A stretch of 64,000 bases of DNA, taken from Halisarca cf. caerulea (lineage: Eukaryota > Porifera > Demospongiae > Chondrillida > Halisarcidae). The notes under the pieces were generated by a model. That model was not told the DNA's origin. It worked only from the letters and a program-made list of their open reading frames with translations, and did no database searches. The position numbers were made by a program, and so were the translations under genes. The DNA lies in contig CAUJGJ010000083.1 of NCBI GenBank assembly GCA_963170055.1, forward strand, positions 1,256,601 to 1,320,600, written 5' to 3'. This document shows, piece after piece, positions 23,801 to 43,935 of the stretch (positions are counted from its first letter, which is position 1; each line of letters opens with the position of its first letter).

Positions 23801-26661
23801 AACCACATGGCAACATACACCAAAGCACACATTGCCCACGCTCTATTACCTATGACACATAAGTTAAGTTCTAAACATGAATTAACACGACAGTTACCAA
23901 ATAAGGTTAGGAGTACTACTTACCAAGTGATAAGTCTCCAAATCACTACACATATGTACACACGTGCATATGCACATATACACATATGTACAGTATATAT
24001 GAAATACACATTAAGTATTATATGTATACACATAAATGCATAGATTTTATGTTGTGAAGTCTGACAATGCAGGCACTACACTGCTAACTCATGAAGTATT
24101 GAGTTTATTTTATGTGTAGAAACAACCAATTCTACTCATAAAACATATACTCATACATTTGACTCCTGTTAGTAAACAAGAACCTATATGTGGTACATTG
24201 GATGAGACCCATATCAACCTACGTACACTCAAAATTCACAAACTATAGGCACAATATACGTATACAAGAGGCAAATATGTACGTACATCATATACACATT
24301 GCAATATACGTATATGTACATACTTACAAGTTACTGCAACACAACAATTGATGTCCATTGCACAAAGATCAATGAGGCCAAAGATAATCTAAAACTCTCA
24401 ATAAAGAGCTAAACTAAACATGTATACATAAGAACCATGAACAGGAACAATAATTGAAGGTAAATAGGACAATATAAAGCAGTATCCAAACTGTTACAAA
24501 CTGAATGGGTGTGTATGCACATATGTATGTACTGGACATATGAGTACATACGTACGTACATAGTACTACAGAGTATGACAATTGTACTACTGGCATTTGT
24601 GAGTACACATCTACATATGTGCTCACAGTTTAAGTATATCAGTATGACTAGTGTACCACCAGACAACAAGGAGCAGAACGTACATATGAAGGTGAAACAC
24701 CTCGCAAAAGTATGTACATATGTAAATACATATAGGTTAGGACAGAATGCAATGTAACATATGTACATACATACATAAAAAGAAAACTTACACACGTTGA
24801 CAGACAGAATGTATATACATGAGCATATAGGTACGTATGTATGTACTGTATGTATCCACATGTACATAACTATATACGTATATACGTACATGGATCGTAC
24901 GTGTGTACAAACATCTAGGCATATACGTACGTCCGCGCATACATACGTATGTAATATGTATATGTATGTACGTATGAACAGTAGTGTATGTGCTGAGGTA
25001 CAAAGTCTGGGTATACCACAACATGTATGCACGTACAGTATGTGTACTAATCATACACATCCTTGAGTATGAACATACGTACGTATGAACGCATATAATA
25101 TGTGTACTACACCAAGACTGCATATGCATGTATGCAGTGCTTCCATGATATGTCAAATATGTAGATACAAATGTACGTAGTGTTACATGCATAGTGTATT
25201 CCAGACTATGACATACGTATGTACACATGCAGCACTTGGTCTTACCGCTTTTGCAAGGAACATTCTATCTTGTGACAGATGATAAGCACTCAGTAATCCT
25301 CCCAAAACTCTAATTGTGGTCTCGAATAAGTTTACGTCCTTGTTTATACCAATGTGCATTGTGGATACCCAGTTCCTAGCTTCTGCAAACTCCTCCTTCA
25401 AACCCATAATCCACATCGTGTCCAACGCATCAATCAACGTCAATCCAAGTCCAAACCACTCATGATAGCGTCTTGATACAGGAATTAATTCATCCTTGCC
25501 CCATGCAAACGCCTTGTAGCCCTTCCAGGCATGCTTAAATGCAGAGACAGTTGCTTCCTGTTTGGCTGACAGACTTGGTTCATTCACGTGGGACTTACCA
25601 GGGTCAGGCTTTACAGGAGAAGGAGGTTCGCTCACAGGATTTGAGTGTGTTTTTTGGTCAGGTGTGTTAAAACGCAGTGAAGATTTACTGTGGCCAGGGC
25701 CATCTGCTGCTAATTTCACACTTGGTGAATCGTCCACCCTAGGTGAGTTGTCTGAATTCAAGGAATCACCAAAATTCTTACTGTCATGTTCTGACAAAAG
25801 TTGGACTTTTTCTTCAAGTTTTGAAAATTCTGAGTTTATCTTATTTAAAAAGTCACTTCCATTAGCAACTACATGTGTTGACATGGGGCTCACAGAGGAA
25901 TGAGCGGAAACCACTGTTCTAGCAGCAGTTTCAGCCAGGGGGATGCCCTCGACAATAAGCAGAAGCAAGGTACCAGATGACAGCAAAATGCACATTGCAA
26001 ACAACCTTAATGGTGAACACCGCTAAGAAGAAAAAAAGAACATAAAGTTTATCACCACATGTACTAATGTGATTAGATATAATTGTGCATAATACGGATT
26101 GCTGAACTGAGATTATTATAATCTTGTGATCACAAATTGCATGCCTTTGATCTGAGCATTTCATAAATTGTACAATATATATATGTGTATGTACATGTAC
26201 GTACTTACTTACGTATGTGAATGAGTACGTATATGTTTGTGTGATTCATTTACGTACATGTACGTACGTCTAGTTTATGTGATATTGATTTCATGCATTT
26301 TTGATTAATAACTTCTTTCTACACATGTAGAGTAGCCACTCTATTAACGGACACCACACAACGGACAACAATGCTGCTAATCGGTGCACCAATTTAATCT
26401 ACTTTCTACCTTACCACTAAACTATAGATCTAGTCCAGAGTTTACCAAAAAGTTCCGGTCCGTGTGCAGGACTCTCCTCAGGACCTCGTGCAAAACATGA
26501 TACCGTCATCCGGACCACCATGTAGCGGACGACGTTATCAAATACTGAACACCAGCTTAAAAACAATCTTTCTCTGTCTTAATCATATGTAGGCCACAAA
26601 GTAGCCTCTATAGAGTTACGGAGCCTTTGGTTCTTCTGCAGTTGCAGTTGGTACTCACCAT
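15093..26661 (-). CDS. MAN1B1: ER mannosyl-oligosaccharide 1,2-alpha-mannosidase (GH47, MAN1B1 type), complete
   Basis: Removes an alpha-1,2-mannose from Man9GlcNAc2 in the ER/Golgi, a step in N-glycan trimming and ER-associated degradation. Exons: 26661-26659 (ATG only), 26022-25246, 23203-23012, 21557-21370, 18218-18095, 17122-16928, 15437-15093. They total 1824 nt, 607 residues, in phase throughout. The N terminus is a short basic tail and one hydrophobic helix ([19 protein letters not shown]), fitting a type II membrane anchor, then a Ser/Pro-rich stem to about residue 165. The GH47 domain follows, with [41 protein letters not shown] and RPETVESL carrying the three acidic active-site residues, and TEAHP near the end carrying the calcium-binding Thr. 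The exon 5 donor (GTCAGA) is weak, but the join [11 protein letters not shown] matches the family. The ATG-only first exon is inferred. The 3.15-kb intron 4 holds the large minisatellite. Confidence 0.93.
15946..16336. mobile_element. TIR element with a small internal frame
   Basis: The ends GAGAGGTTTAGCATAACG and CATAGTGCTAAACCTCTC are inverted copies with flanking TA (15944-15945, 16337-16338). The interior is rich in 'aacgt' and 'tacgt' motifs. It contains a 38-codon ATG frame (16069-16185, starting [15 protein letters not shown] and ending QLEE), too short to name. It is in the last intron of the MAN1B1-like gene. Confidence 0.75.
17344..17675. mobile_element. Interspersed repeat family F, copy 1
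   Basis: Starts CAGTGTTCTGGCCAG and ends TTTAACTAAAACCCTG, weakly inverted copies. The body (for example AAGTCAATGTAAAGCAAAAT and 'ttaactaatccatgcac') closely matches 36843-37066, so this is a dispersed family. This copy has an extra tandem 'gggtggggagaatgaaag' block. It is in a MAN1B1 intron. Confidence 0.75.
17734..17799. repeat. (CA)n microsatellite
   Basis: A perfect 66-bp CA run in the intron between MAN1B1 exons 5 and 6. Confidence 0.97.
18321..20083. repeat. 13-bp minisatellite, about 110 copies, interrupted by a transposon
   Basis: The unit is ACTACAGRCTCMC, 13 bp, with variation at base 8 (A or G) and base 12 (C, A or G). The first 600 bp is rich in the A variant; later copies are nearly all the G variant. 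Higher-order groups of variants recur. Because 13 is not a multiple of 3 and the unit has no stop, the array stays open in several frames and gives long false ORFs. A transposon at 19224-19538 splits it. It lies in MAN1B1 intron 4. Confidence 0.97.
19224..19538. mobile_element. CAGGCCTG-type TIR element inside the minisatellite
   Basis: A 315-bp element with ends CAGGCCTGTAGCCAGG and CCTGGCTACGGGCCTG. It is flanked by ACTAC on both sides (19219-19223, 19539-19543). Removing the element and one ACTAC restores the 13-bp repeat in exact register. The ends match the element at 8103-8820. Confidence 0.9.
20724..20895. mobile_element. Tc1/mariner-like MITE, family E
   Basis: Starts CAGTCATCCCTGGTTGATCC and ends ATGAGGGCACACTG, flanked by TA. 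Inside are repeats of 'tggtttatc' plus 'gacac' or 'aacac', shared with 52025 and with the 73-bp tandem repeat at 12894-13206. It is in MAN1B1 intron 4. Confidence 0.65.
22799..22976. repeat. tandem repeat of about 30 bp, 5-6 copies
   Basis: The unit core is CTAACTACATGTGTGTACTT followed by a variable ACGTATGTG-like tail, giving periods of about 28-34 bp. It is intronic, just downstream of MAN1B1 exon 3 in transcript order. Confidence 0.85.
23400..23769. repeat. 19-bp minisatellite, about 19 copies
   Basis: The unit is CCCACATATACTCATGGGG, with a TGGG/GGGG variant and two copies carrying an extra 'gtac'. It is in the MAN1B1 intron between exons 2 and 3. Long frames read across it are by-products of the repeat. 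Confidence 0.95.
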
Positions 26662-27902
26662 TTTGTAGACTGGACGGCGCTTACCTTTTAAATGTCTCCA
26701 GGATGTTACTATACTAATACAAGCATTGCGGGTGTTAATATCCGGCAAAACGATACAAATTGCATACGTATGACTTGAAGACTTACTTCGGCCTTCGGTT
26801 TACATGTATAATTCGTTTTGTCCACTGTTGATTATGTCCATTAATATATGGTGTCTGAAATTCGACAAGTTACTCTACACTCAATTAATTGTTTTCCTTG
26901 TTATTTAGACCCTATTTGTACCAGCCCTGACCTGAAGTGGTTACGGTAATAATGACAATGTTGATGTGTACACACACACAAATATTGCAGCAGAACCACA
27001 TACGTACGTACATGTAAGAGCAATCTATTAGGTAGAGTGCCCTAATTTTGAACACCGCAGTCTCCTAGTCGACACAGAAAGATGTAGGTTTTATTCTTCA
27101 GCAGCTGCTATGCCCTGTATTGAAATACCAGGCTTAAATGTCTCTATCTCTATTTCCTGAGCTCAGGAAAAGGCGGTGTTAAGAATTAGGGCACTCTACC
27201 TCAATGCTACATTTGTACACTATGGCTTATATGCGGACATACAGTACACATAGAAACAGTTTGACTATAGTGAAAATGTACACACGACATAATCGGATCC
27301 AATTGGAATGCAAACTAGTGTCACTACTCTTGCGGGTAGCTAATGACAACAAAATGGCCGATTTGTAAACAAGTGAAAGATCCACCAAAACCAGCTCTTA
27401 TTTAAATATAGTCATAAAACGAGCCTTCCATATGATCCATAAACCCTACACATGTATATTTCATGAATTTCGCCATTAAGGAACACATCTATCAGCAACT
27501 AGGGACGTTAAATATTAAGTGGGCCGATCAAACGAAACTTGTACACGTCAACAGGCAATACAGATTCTGTGATCTACAGGTCATACTGTACTTACAAATA
27601 CAGTTTTCTGGCGACGTCCAGATGTGTTTGACGACAGCAACCCGCTTTCCAATCTGCTATATGAATCTCTCATTGGCGTGGTAAGCCTATCGCAATGGAC
27701 TGGACACCATAAAAGAATAGAATGTTTCCGGTGATCTCATTTCCGTTTTCCCAACATTCCTTACTTTTTACAACCATAATCGTACTGTTCTACAAGATTC
27801 AGAAGCAGTGTTCTAGAGATTGTTTGATTCGGACTTGTTTGATTGAAGATATTATTATCCGCTTTCTTCGTCTCTTAGCCTTCCTCTGACATTTGGAAAG
27901 AA
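26662..27902. other. divergent promoter region, MAN1B1 / PKN
   Basis: About 1.24 kb separates the two start codons of the head-to-head genes, so the region should hold both promoters and 5' UTRs. It contains a MITE at 27031-27200. No TATA box or other element could be assigned with confidence. No gene is seen. Confidence 0.6.
27031..27200. mobile_element. MITE in the MAN1B1/PKN divergent spacer
   Basis: A 170-bp element whose ends GGTAGAGTGCCCTAATTTTG and AATTAGGGCACTCTACC are inverted copies; the pairing continues inward to 'aacaccgc'/'gcggtgtt', about 27 bp in all. The flanks are TTA and TCA, so the target duplication is not clear. Confidence 0.8.
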
Positions 27903-36370
<8,468 letters not shown>

Positions 36371-36642
36371 TGTAAAGCATGTTGGTTTTAATTGCTTTGC
36401 GAGTTTTAAATGTTTTTTTTTCAGTATCACTCGTATTTTCCACCAAATCCACTCATATTGCACATTAGAAAGTTGTAATTTTGTTATATATTTCACTCAC
36501 TCAAGACAAGTTTCATTGTAATTACAGTACTTTGTGTTATAAAGAACTATTGTATTGTAGAATTCATATTTATTGTGGGCTAATGATATTGTGCTACATT
36601 ATATATTCAGATATCCATGTTTGTGTCCTTGCATGTACCTTG

Positions 36643-36648
36643 AATAAA
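36643..36648 (+). terminator. probable PKN polyadenylation signal AATAAA
   Basis: First canonical AATAAA after the PKN stop codon, 272 bp downstream, giving a short plausible 3' UTR. Confidence 0.55.
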
Positions 36649-36842
36649 GTTAATGTTGCTAACAAAGTAATTCATTACATTTTAATTGTCATTCATGAGT
36701 GTAATGTGAACTCTCACATCAATTGTTGTGCATGCAATGCATTTGAAATGAGTCCGCAATTTCAGCTGTGCAAGAATGCATGTCAACTACATGGCATTGC
36801 ATAGTCACATGGCTATTAGTCTTGGTGTCTGTGTATGGTATG

Positions 36843-37066
36843 CAGTGTTCTAGCCAGACTTGCAGTAAAGTGAATTCTTGCCACAATTTTTTTCATCTAT
36901 AAGTCAATGTAAAGCAAAATTAACTAATCCATGCACAAAAGTGATGGATTTCTGCCCCTATACTCATAATCCCCATGATCTCCCACAAGAATTAGCAGGG
37001 TGAAGAGAATGAAAGCAGGGTGGTACCGCCCTAGGCCTGCTATACCCTGCTTTAGCTAAAACCCTG
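36843..37066. mobile_element. Interspersed repeat family F, copy 2
   Basis: Starts CAGTGTTCTAGCCAGAC and ends TTTAGCTAAAACCCTG. The inverted right end (CAGGGTTTTAGCTAAA) resembles the left. It matches the copy at 17344-17675 over most of its length. Confidence 0.75.
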
Positions 37067-37582
37067 GTATGTGTACAGTACATCCATATATCGATCGTGT
37101 ATCTTCTCATGCACCAACTTTCCGTGATTTCAGCTAATTATCCATGCAATCTAGTTGCACCATGCAGTCCTATCTTTATCATGCATGTGAATATAGTGAA
37201 TGTGTCGATTAATGCTCAATGTAATATACGCCAGCCAGAAGTTATATGGCCTCTATATATGGTACTGGGGTATATAATTATTATACTAATCGAACAGTTT
37301 AGCAAGGTTAAATGGTTGTTATCATTAACTATAATAATATTATGCATGTCCTTAAATTATGCCTGCATTCACTCATGCATGCTTTAATTTGTATTAAATT
37401 TATAATTTGACATCAATTATTATAGCCATAATACATATACAGTATATACATATAGGTGCATGCATGCAGTTATCTTAATTTGTTGGTATGTATGTAGCTA
37501 ATTTAAGCATGTGTGTGATTGATACAAATATTATTTCAAGAGCATGTACATGAATCTTTGCTGTAGAAGTTATTCTTATATT

Positions 37583-37769
37583 CAGTGGAATCTCTGAATA
37601 AAGGACACTTGGTACAGAATTTTGTCCTTTGTAAGGAGGTTGTCCTCTTTGGGAGATCAATAATGTATTGGAACTATAGGGAGAAATTATCTTGGGACCT
37701 CATGTAAGCTGTGTCCTTTGTAGAGAGATTGTCCTTATTTCCAAGTGTGCACTATCGGAGATTCCACTG
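37583..37769 (+). mobile_element. MITE family B, copy 2
   Basis: 187 bp, starting CAGTGGAATCTCTGAATAAA and ending CGGAGATTCCACTG, followed by TA. Same orientation and internal blocks as the copy at 10961-11154. Confidence 0.85.
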
Positions 37770-38236
37770 TACTCGCATAATTCGATCCTTTCTTGTTGTA
37801 GCATGTTATACACGCACAATGCCGCCTTGCATTTATCCAGCACTCTAAATAATAATTATTCTTCAGAAAGTGGAAGTGCAAACTTATGCAGGAGATCTAT
37901 GTATCTAAAATATGTAAGAATTATCATTAGATGGAACTTATACCTGTACACTTGAATTATATATATAGTCCCCCCATTTACAACAGCTTTGCTGAAGAGG
38001 TTACCCTTAATAATACAACACAATACAATAGAATTTTTTCAATTCAATAAATTAGAATTAATGTCAATTCCATACATTTGTATCACATGTGGAGGATTGC
38101 AAGGCAAGATGTATGCTATTGTGTATTCAAAATCTGTTGCATTGATTACAAGGAATACAACTCCTAGACTGATTGTGGAACTGCTCAATTTACTACAGCA
38201 GATCCAGTGACCACTATGGTACATAACATTACATAT

Positions 38237-41200
38237 CTACATGCCAGTCTGTGCCTTGTCAGTGGGTGGGACCTCCAGAATGAACTTCCTGTACTCCTCC
38301 TCCAAATACTTCCATGAATACTTTCTCCAGTCAATTTTGTCCTAGAAGAAGGAATACTCAAGTTGAAATAATGCACACATACAGTGAATAGTCACTGCTT
38401 TATCCCCAAGCCCTTTTACCATCATAAAAATTTGTGCATGAATTAATTGAAAAGGCTGCATATTGATTTGGATAATCCGCCAACCTCATTAATCCACCCA
38501 AATTTTTCAAAACCAATTGTGGCAGATTAATGAGAATTCACTGTACACACACAAGTCCAAACCTTTATATCACCAACTGCCTTTGGGTCCACACAGAAAG
38601 TTTGTAGTCTTTTGACAAGTTGCTGTTGAGTGTTGTATAGACATTCCGCTACACAGAGCACATGCATTATGGTTGAGTGAACAAGCATCAACAAAGCTAC
38701 CTTGTAACATAGTAACTGTCAGCCAAAAGGTCTATCCATACCTAGTCTCGTTCCCAGCCCCACTTCCGCCCGCCCAAATAAAAATGGCGGGCGGAAGTGG
38801 GGCTGGGAACGAGACTAATCCATACCCTACCAAAAGTAGTTATCCCAGGAAGATCCTATTATACCTACTTCTCTCTATAAAGGACTTCAATATTGTATGT
38901 TAAGTATATACTTCTATAACGCGAAATGCTTGACTAAAGGATAATCTGCATTCCCAATCTATGGACTGAAGCCTAAGATCACCACTCAGCAAATAGAAGT
39001 ACAGCATCATGTAAGTAAAATAAATGTACACAGTAAGAAACATATATATGTAGATAATAACTAACCAGGGTATATCTCTGGATAAACCAGTCTATTGGGA
39101 CAAAGGGGATAGCAGCCAGCATACACAGCCTCCAACCTGCCAGCAAAACAAAGAGGTGGACAAACACCAAATCCAGCATAATTTAAAGACATTCCACCTA
39201 TAGTGAACCTCAATTATCTGCCACTTTCAAGACTAGCGGTTATGATTTGGCACATGAAGCAGGTTAGGGTAGATTCAAAAGTACATTGCATGCATGCATG
39301 CAATGTACTTTTGAATCTACTTGATCAAGTCACTGGTGGATTAGCAGGTTTGACGAAGGGGGGGCAGATAGTTAAAGTTAAACTGCAATAATATAAAATG
39401 ATTTACAGCACTTAATTTGCAAGCACACTATCAGCTACGTACATCAGGCCTGGAGGAAGCTATATGCCAGTGGTGGGGTACCTCGAACTGATTTATGGCT
39501 ACAATATCACTTTCCATGATAGCAGTCTATAATGCTCAATTGATAAGGCACACTTTAGATTTGGTAAGAGAAGTGGTAGGTAACATTACCCTCTTGCCTC
39601 ACTGGTTCCTGTAACCATGTTTATAGTATTATACAAAGTTTGCTGGTGAAAGAAGACCCTATACTGCATCTCAGCAAACACTGCCATTACACAAAACTAC
39701 TATCAACTTGCACAGTTCCTGCCCACATATTATGCTTCATTAAACTTACATGGCTACTCCAAAGAACTCATGTTTTGCTGTAGACACAACAACATCAGCA
39801 CTAACCAGGATGGACCAGTAGGTCTGCCTGTCCACAAATCCACATACATGCACATGCTTGTCAAGTTTCTGCAATGAGGATCTAAACACTTCTGCAATCA
39901 AAGAACCAACATATAAAGCACGTACGTATAGCTAGATATTATGTACACTGAATAGACTAGCATTAGGAGCATTATGCAGTAAGGCACAAGTACCAGAGGT
40001 ATCTTCACTTTGTTTGCCCAATATGGAAACCTTGAAGTCCAGTCCCATCCCCTTTAACTCCTGGAGCACTTCAGCAAACTCCTCTGGGTTCTTGTCATGC
40101 TCCCTACACAATGCATAAACACATTGCGAGTAGATATCATAATAGTTACCAATAGCTGTACAAAGGTGCTATATTTGCATGGCAACAGTACATGCATTTC
40201 AGTAAATCCACTATGTAAAAGTGTATGACTGCAACATCCATTGCCGAGACTGCAACAACTAACACACTATTAATGTTTAAATAAGGATACCATCAGCAAA
40301 CATACAGTGGAACCCTCTTAACACGAAACTCAAACAAGTGATGAATTATAAATGTTTATTTCATTAGAATTTCATGTTATCAGAACAATTATGAATACTA
40401 GGAGCATTGAAGGGGCATTTGCTGCTTTCATGTTATCCAAAATTTCATGTTATAAATTTAAATTAAGTGATTGTGTGTTCACAGGGTTCCCATACATACT
40501 GTACATTCAAACCTGTATTATGGACATTCGAACCTGATATCATGGACATTCTGCAGCACAAAATGCACATTATTGACCACATAGTGCCATGCAGAATTGC
40601 CATATCCAGAGAATCCAAAATCTTGAACTTAACTACTACAAGGAGCACATCAACATGATGAACCTCACAAGCACCCCTCTCTCCCCTGATGTTCAATAAG
40701 TTTGACCACCCCCTCCCTTTGCAAGAGTACTGAAACCCCAATGTAGGCTAAGGCAAAAGGTGCATGTTGCACAGTGACTCAAAGAGTGACTTCATGTTAT
40801 AGTAGAAATAACAAAATGTGCAGTGGAATATCTGATAGTGGACTTTCCAAATAAGCCTAGGACACAGTATAATAAACCTCTCTGCAAAGACCATGACCTG
40901 AGTTCCCAAAATAATTATCCTTATAGTTATAATACATTTTGAACCTTCCAAAGAGGGCAACCTCTCTACAAAGAACAAATAGAGCTCTCCCAAAGTGTCC
41001 ATTATTCGGAGGTTGCACTGTACTTCCAGATATGTGTACTAAGTGCAGAGTCAACAGAAATGCCATTTCCCTAGGAGCATCGATCACAATATAGCAAAAG
41101 TACGTTTAAAATCCAAGATACACAATACATCCAAGAGCTATGCACTTACGACTGTAAAACCTAACTGGAATACATGCACACACACACAATAATGTTCCTG

Positions 41201-43935
41201 CCACTCTGCATAACAACTGGGATTTATGATTTGTACTTTCACTTGCCATCTGTGTGGCCATACAATATGTAATATTTTCTTCTGACAGCTTGACAATGTA
41301 TCCATTCCAAGGGAAACTTCCACAGCATGCTCATCTCCAGTTGTAAGTCGACAACTAGCATGGTGCTCAACAGATACTTTGTTGATATCAGGTAAGTCCA
41401 AAGGGTAGTAAAGTACATGACATTTGGATCGTATGACGTCAGCGATTCCTTGAGGGTGAAAGTCAGGCATCAACTTCAGGAATGCAGGAATTGATTGCAG
41501 GAATGAGTCCATGTTGAAATGGGAATTGAACAGGATACAATCTGATGCCAAACTAAGGAAAACAATTTGAAATTTAATATAATGAACATACAGTACTGTA
41601 ATCCTACAGAATTAATGATGATACACATATTGTGAGGTAGATTGTTATCTGAGCAATAATGTAGTATAGATAAATCTGCAGTCAATCAATTAGGCATTTC
41701 AGCCACGTAGGTCTTCGTCAGCCATATACAAATCTGCATCTGATTTTGATGATAGCAATATCAAAATACACTTCAATACGGTGAGACCTGTAAAGAAGGA
41801 CTATCTATCTATATAGGCCACTGTAGGCTGGTCTGTGAACCACCTCAGCAATACATGGCAACCTGACAATCAAGACCACCTGAGAACTAGGGACAGGAGT
41901 CTGGACAGCATAAGGTAGCTTCAGGGGGTGGTCAGGTTCCACTGTACTTGTAAAATAGTAATTATGATGAAATTTCATATTTTAACTGGGTCAGTCATCA
42001 GCCAGAGGTTACTATTGAGGCCCCTAGTATCCCACACCCGCCCATCCGCATGTACAAGCACACACACAATCAACTTGAAACTAAAGATTTTGTTCAATGG
42101 TGGCAGTAGGTCATCCTTTCTTCAATTCTTTGGTTGATGATACAGACAAAAAAATTGCAAAATGACTCAGAGCTAAGGTTGTTGTGCCTTTGCTCCACCA
42201 AATGGCTCTGGGCTAGGAATGTATCCTTGCTTCACAGTTTAACTTCCAGTATTAACCTACTGAGCCACCAAACACACCCCCACCAAACAATTTAATTGAA
42301 TGATTTAATTGTACTGGCTGAGGCCTGTCCTGCTTGTACTTGTCAAAATGCACAGGCATACCACAATACATGGCATGGCATGAACAGCGTCTTCTTTCAA
42401 GAAAGACGGTAACGCTACTTTGGCTCAATGTGCACTTGGTTGTATAAGTGAAACAGCCACGCACCATGATATAATCTGATTGTAGCCAAACTGAAAATCT
42501 CTATCGAGGTGTTTTCTTACAGGATAAATGAGTTGATTCTCATGGAAGTAAAGGACCTTCCTCAACTGCCGTAAGTCTTCTCTCAAGGCCAAAAGATCAC
42601 ACAAGTTTAGAGTTGCACTAGCAAATAGAGTCCTACAAGAAGTAACAACAGCAAAATGAAAGGGGATGATAACAATACTAATAAATACTACTACTAAGAC
42701 TAGGTGAACCACTAGCCATCAGATACTGTGACAGGCCCCCAGTATCTCACAAGCACCATTGAATGTAGCATTCACTCCTCAAATGACTCAGAGGGACACA
42801 ATAATAAATCTTGTGTGTGAAGAATAAAACAGCATAGATAACAAGAGCATATTTATAATTATAGTGAGTATAAAGGGTGAAATACATCAGGGCCATGGAA
42901 CATTCACAGAGACATTTCAATGCGACACTGCTAAAACCATAGACATGCATGTCTATGCTGAAACATTGATTAGATGGAGTACATGAATATTATGTTCAAA
43001 TTTATGAAGGTTATCGAACATTTATGATAGAAAGTTTTAGACCACAGATCGATAGTTTTGAAGATTATCTTTTAAATTACAAGAAACCAATCTCAGAAAA
43101 ATCTGTCAGTAGCTCAATGGAATATCCTAAATTGGAAAATTTTTGTGACAAATACTATTCATGTTTTTCAAGAATTGACTCTACTCACGAATTTTTTGTC
43201 ACAAATATTTTTCTGCATACGTTCCAAAGAATAGGTATAGACAATCTATGGTGAGACTCATGAATATTTTAGTCACGAATTTTTCTTCCTACCAAATTTG
43301 ATGCCAATTCGTGAAATTTATTGTTCGTGAATATTTCCTGATTTAGGGTAAGTGAAAGCAGTATGTGCAGATTCATATAGAAGACAGTATCACTATAGTG
43401 ACCCATGAATCACCCTACAGCAATCTCTTTAAGCTCATGGTCTTCACAAAACAGATTTACTTTACTTACATACAACAAAAATATCTAACTCACTAGTCTA
43501 GCAAACTAATCCATCTTTTAAGGACTCAGCAAAGATGTTAAATGGGAACAGATCTAATTCACTAAAATACAAACCCATCACATTTAATACTCTCTTATAA
43601 CAGGAAAGATGCATGGTTTGTGGATACTATGTATACCTTAACATGGAGCAATAAGTATATTGCTTGTATTATATATAATTATTATTGAAGAAACTTTGCT
43701 GTTGTGCACAATGTCTTCAATAAAAACGCAAAGATTTTGCATACTTGCATCCCTCGACCTTTGGAATAGACAGTGCAAATTGCAAAGCACTTGTTCGCAT
43801 TCTCCAAGGCCACTTCTTTGCCGGCAAAGTGAAAACCGATGCTTTAAAGGAGTGTGATAGCAAATCCACCAACTGCTTGTGTGATCCTCCATAAAACGAC
43901 TCAATGATAATTATATCAGTACCATCTTCGGCCAT
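38237..43935 (-). CDS. QTMAN: tRNA-queuosine alpha-mannosyltransferase (GTDC1/QTMAN family), complete
   Basis: In vertebrates this GT-B glycosyltransferase (formerly GTDC1) adds mannose to queuosine at the wobble base of tRNA-Asp; the same role here is inferred from the family. Exons: 43935-43745, 42632-42465, 41552-41243, 40099-39994, 39891-39750, 39136-39066, 38648-38563, 38341-38237. They total 1179 nt, 392 residues, with all phases consistent; the human protein is about 458. Motifs: [19 protein letters not shown] at the N terminus, [51 protein letters not shown] (start of the second Rossmann half), and [12 protein letters not shown] joined to [13 protein letters not shown], the donor-binding glutamate region. 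The linker between halves is shorter than in human, which accounts for much of the length difference. No signal peptide, as expected for a cytosolic enzyme. The start ATG faces eRF1 across a shared promoter. Confidence 0.93.
38743..38817. repeat. perfect 32-bp inverted repeat with 11-bp loop
   Basis: Arms 38743-38774 and 38786-38817 are exact complements, starting TAGTCTCGTTCCCAGCCCCA, around the loop CAAATAAAAAT. The arms are much more GC-rich than the surrounding intron. It looks like a very short foldback transposon or a hairpin-forming transcript. Confidence 0.95.
39269..39320. repeat. perfect 52-bp palindrome without spacer
   Basis: Two 26-bp arms meet with no loop: GTAGATTCAAAAGTACATTG at the left, a GCATGCATGC centre, and the exact complement at the right. 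It is in the QTMAN-type gene intron between exons 5 and 6. Confidence 0.95.
40821..41020 (-). mobile_element. MITE family B, copy 3
   Basis: 200 bp, starting CAGTGGAATATCTGATAGTG and ending CGGAGGTTGCACTG, then TA. Opposite orientation to the copies at 10961 and 37583. It lies in the intron before QTMAN exon 4 (transcript order). Confidence 0.85.

Larger units (their letters stand above)
36371..38236. other. convergent intergenic region, PKN / QTMAN-type gene
   Basis: 3' UTRs and spacer of two convergent genes. It holds a PKN polyadenylation signal at 36643, an interspersed repeat at 36843-37066, and a MITE at 37583-37769. The rest is AT-rich with no gene visible. Confidence 0.75.

Noticed and set aside
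23386..23862. 158-codon frame with [12 protein letters not shown] repeats
   Set aside because: By-product of the 19-bp tandem repeat, with overlapping equivalents in other frames.
27463..27684. 73-codon frame between MAN1B1 and PKN
   Set aside because: No recognisable domain, and it lies in the divergent spacer; probably chance.
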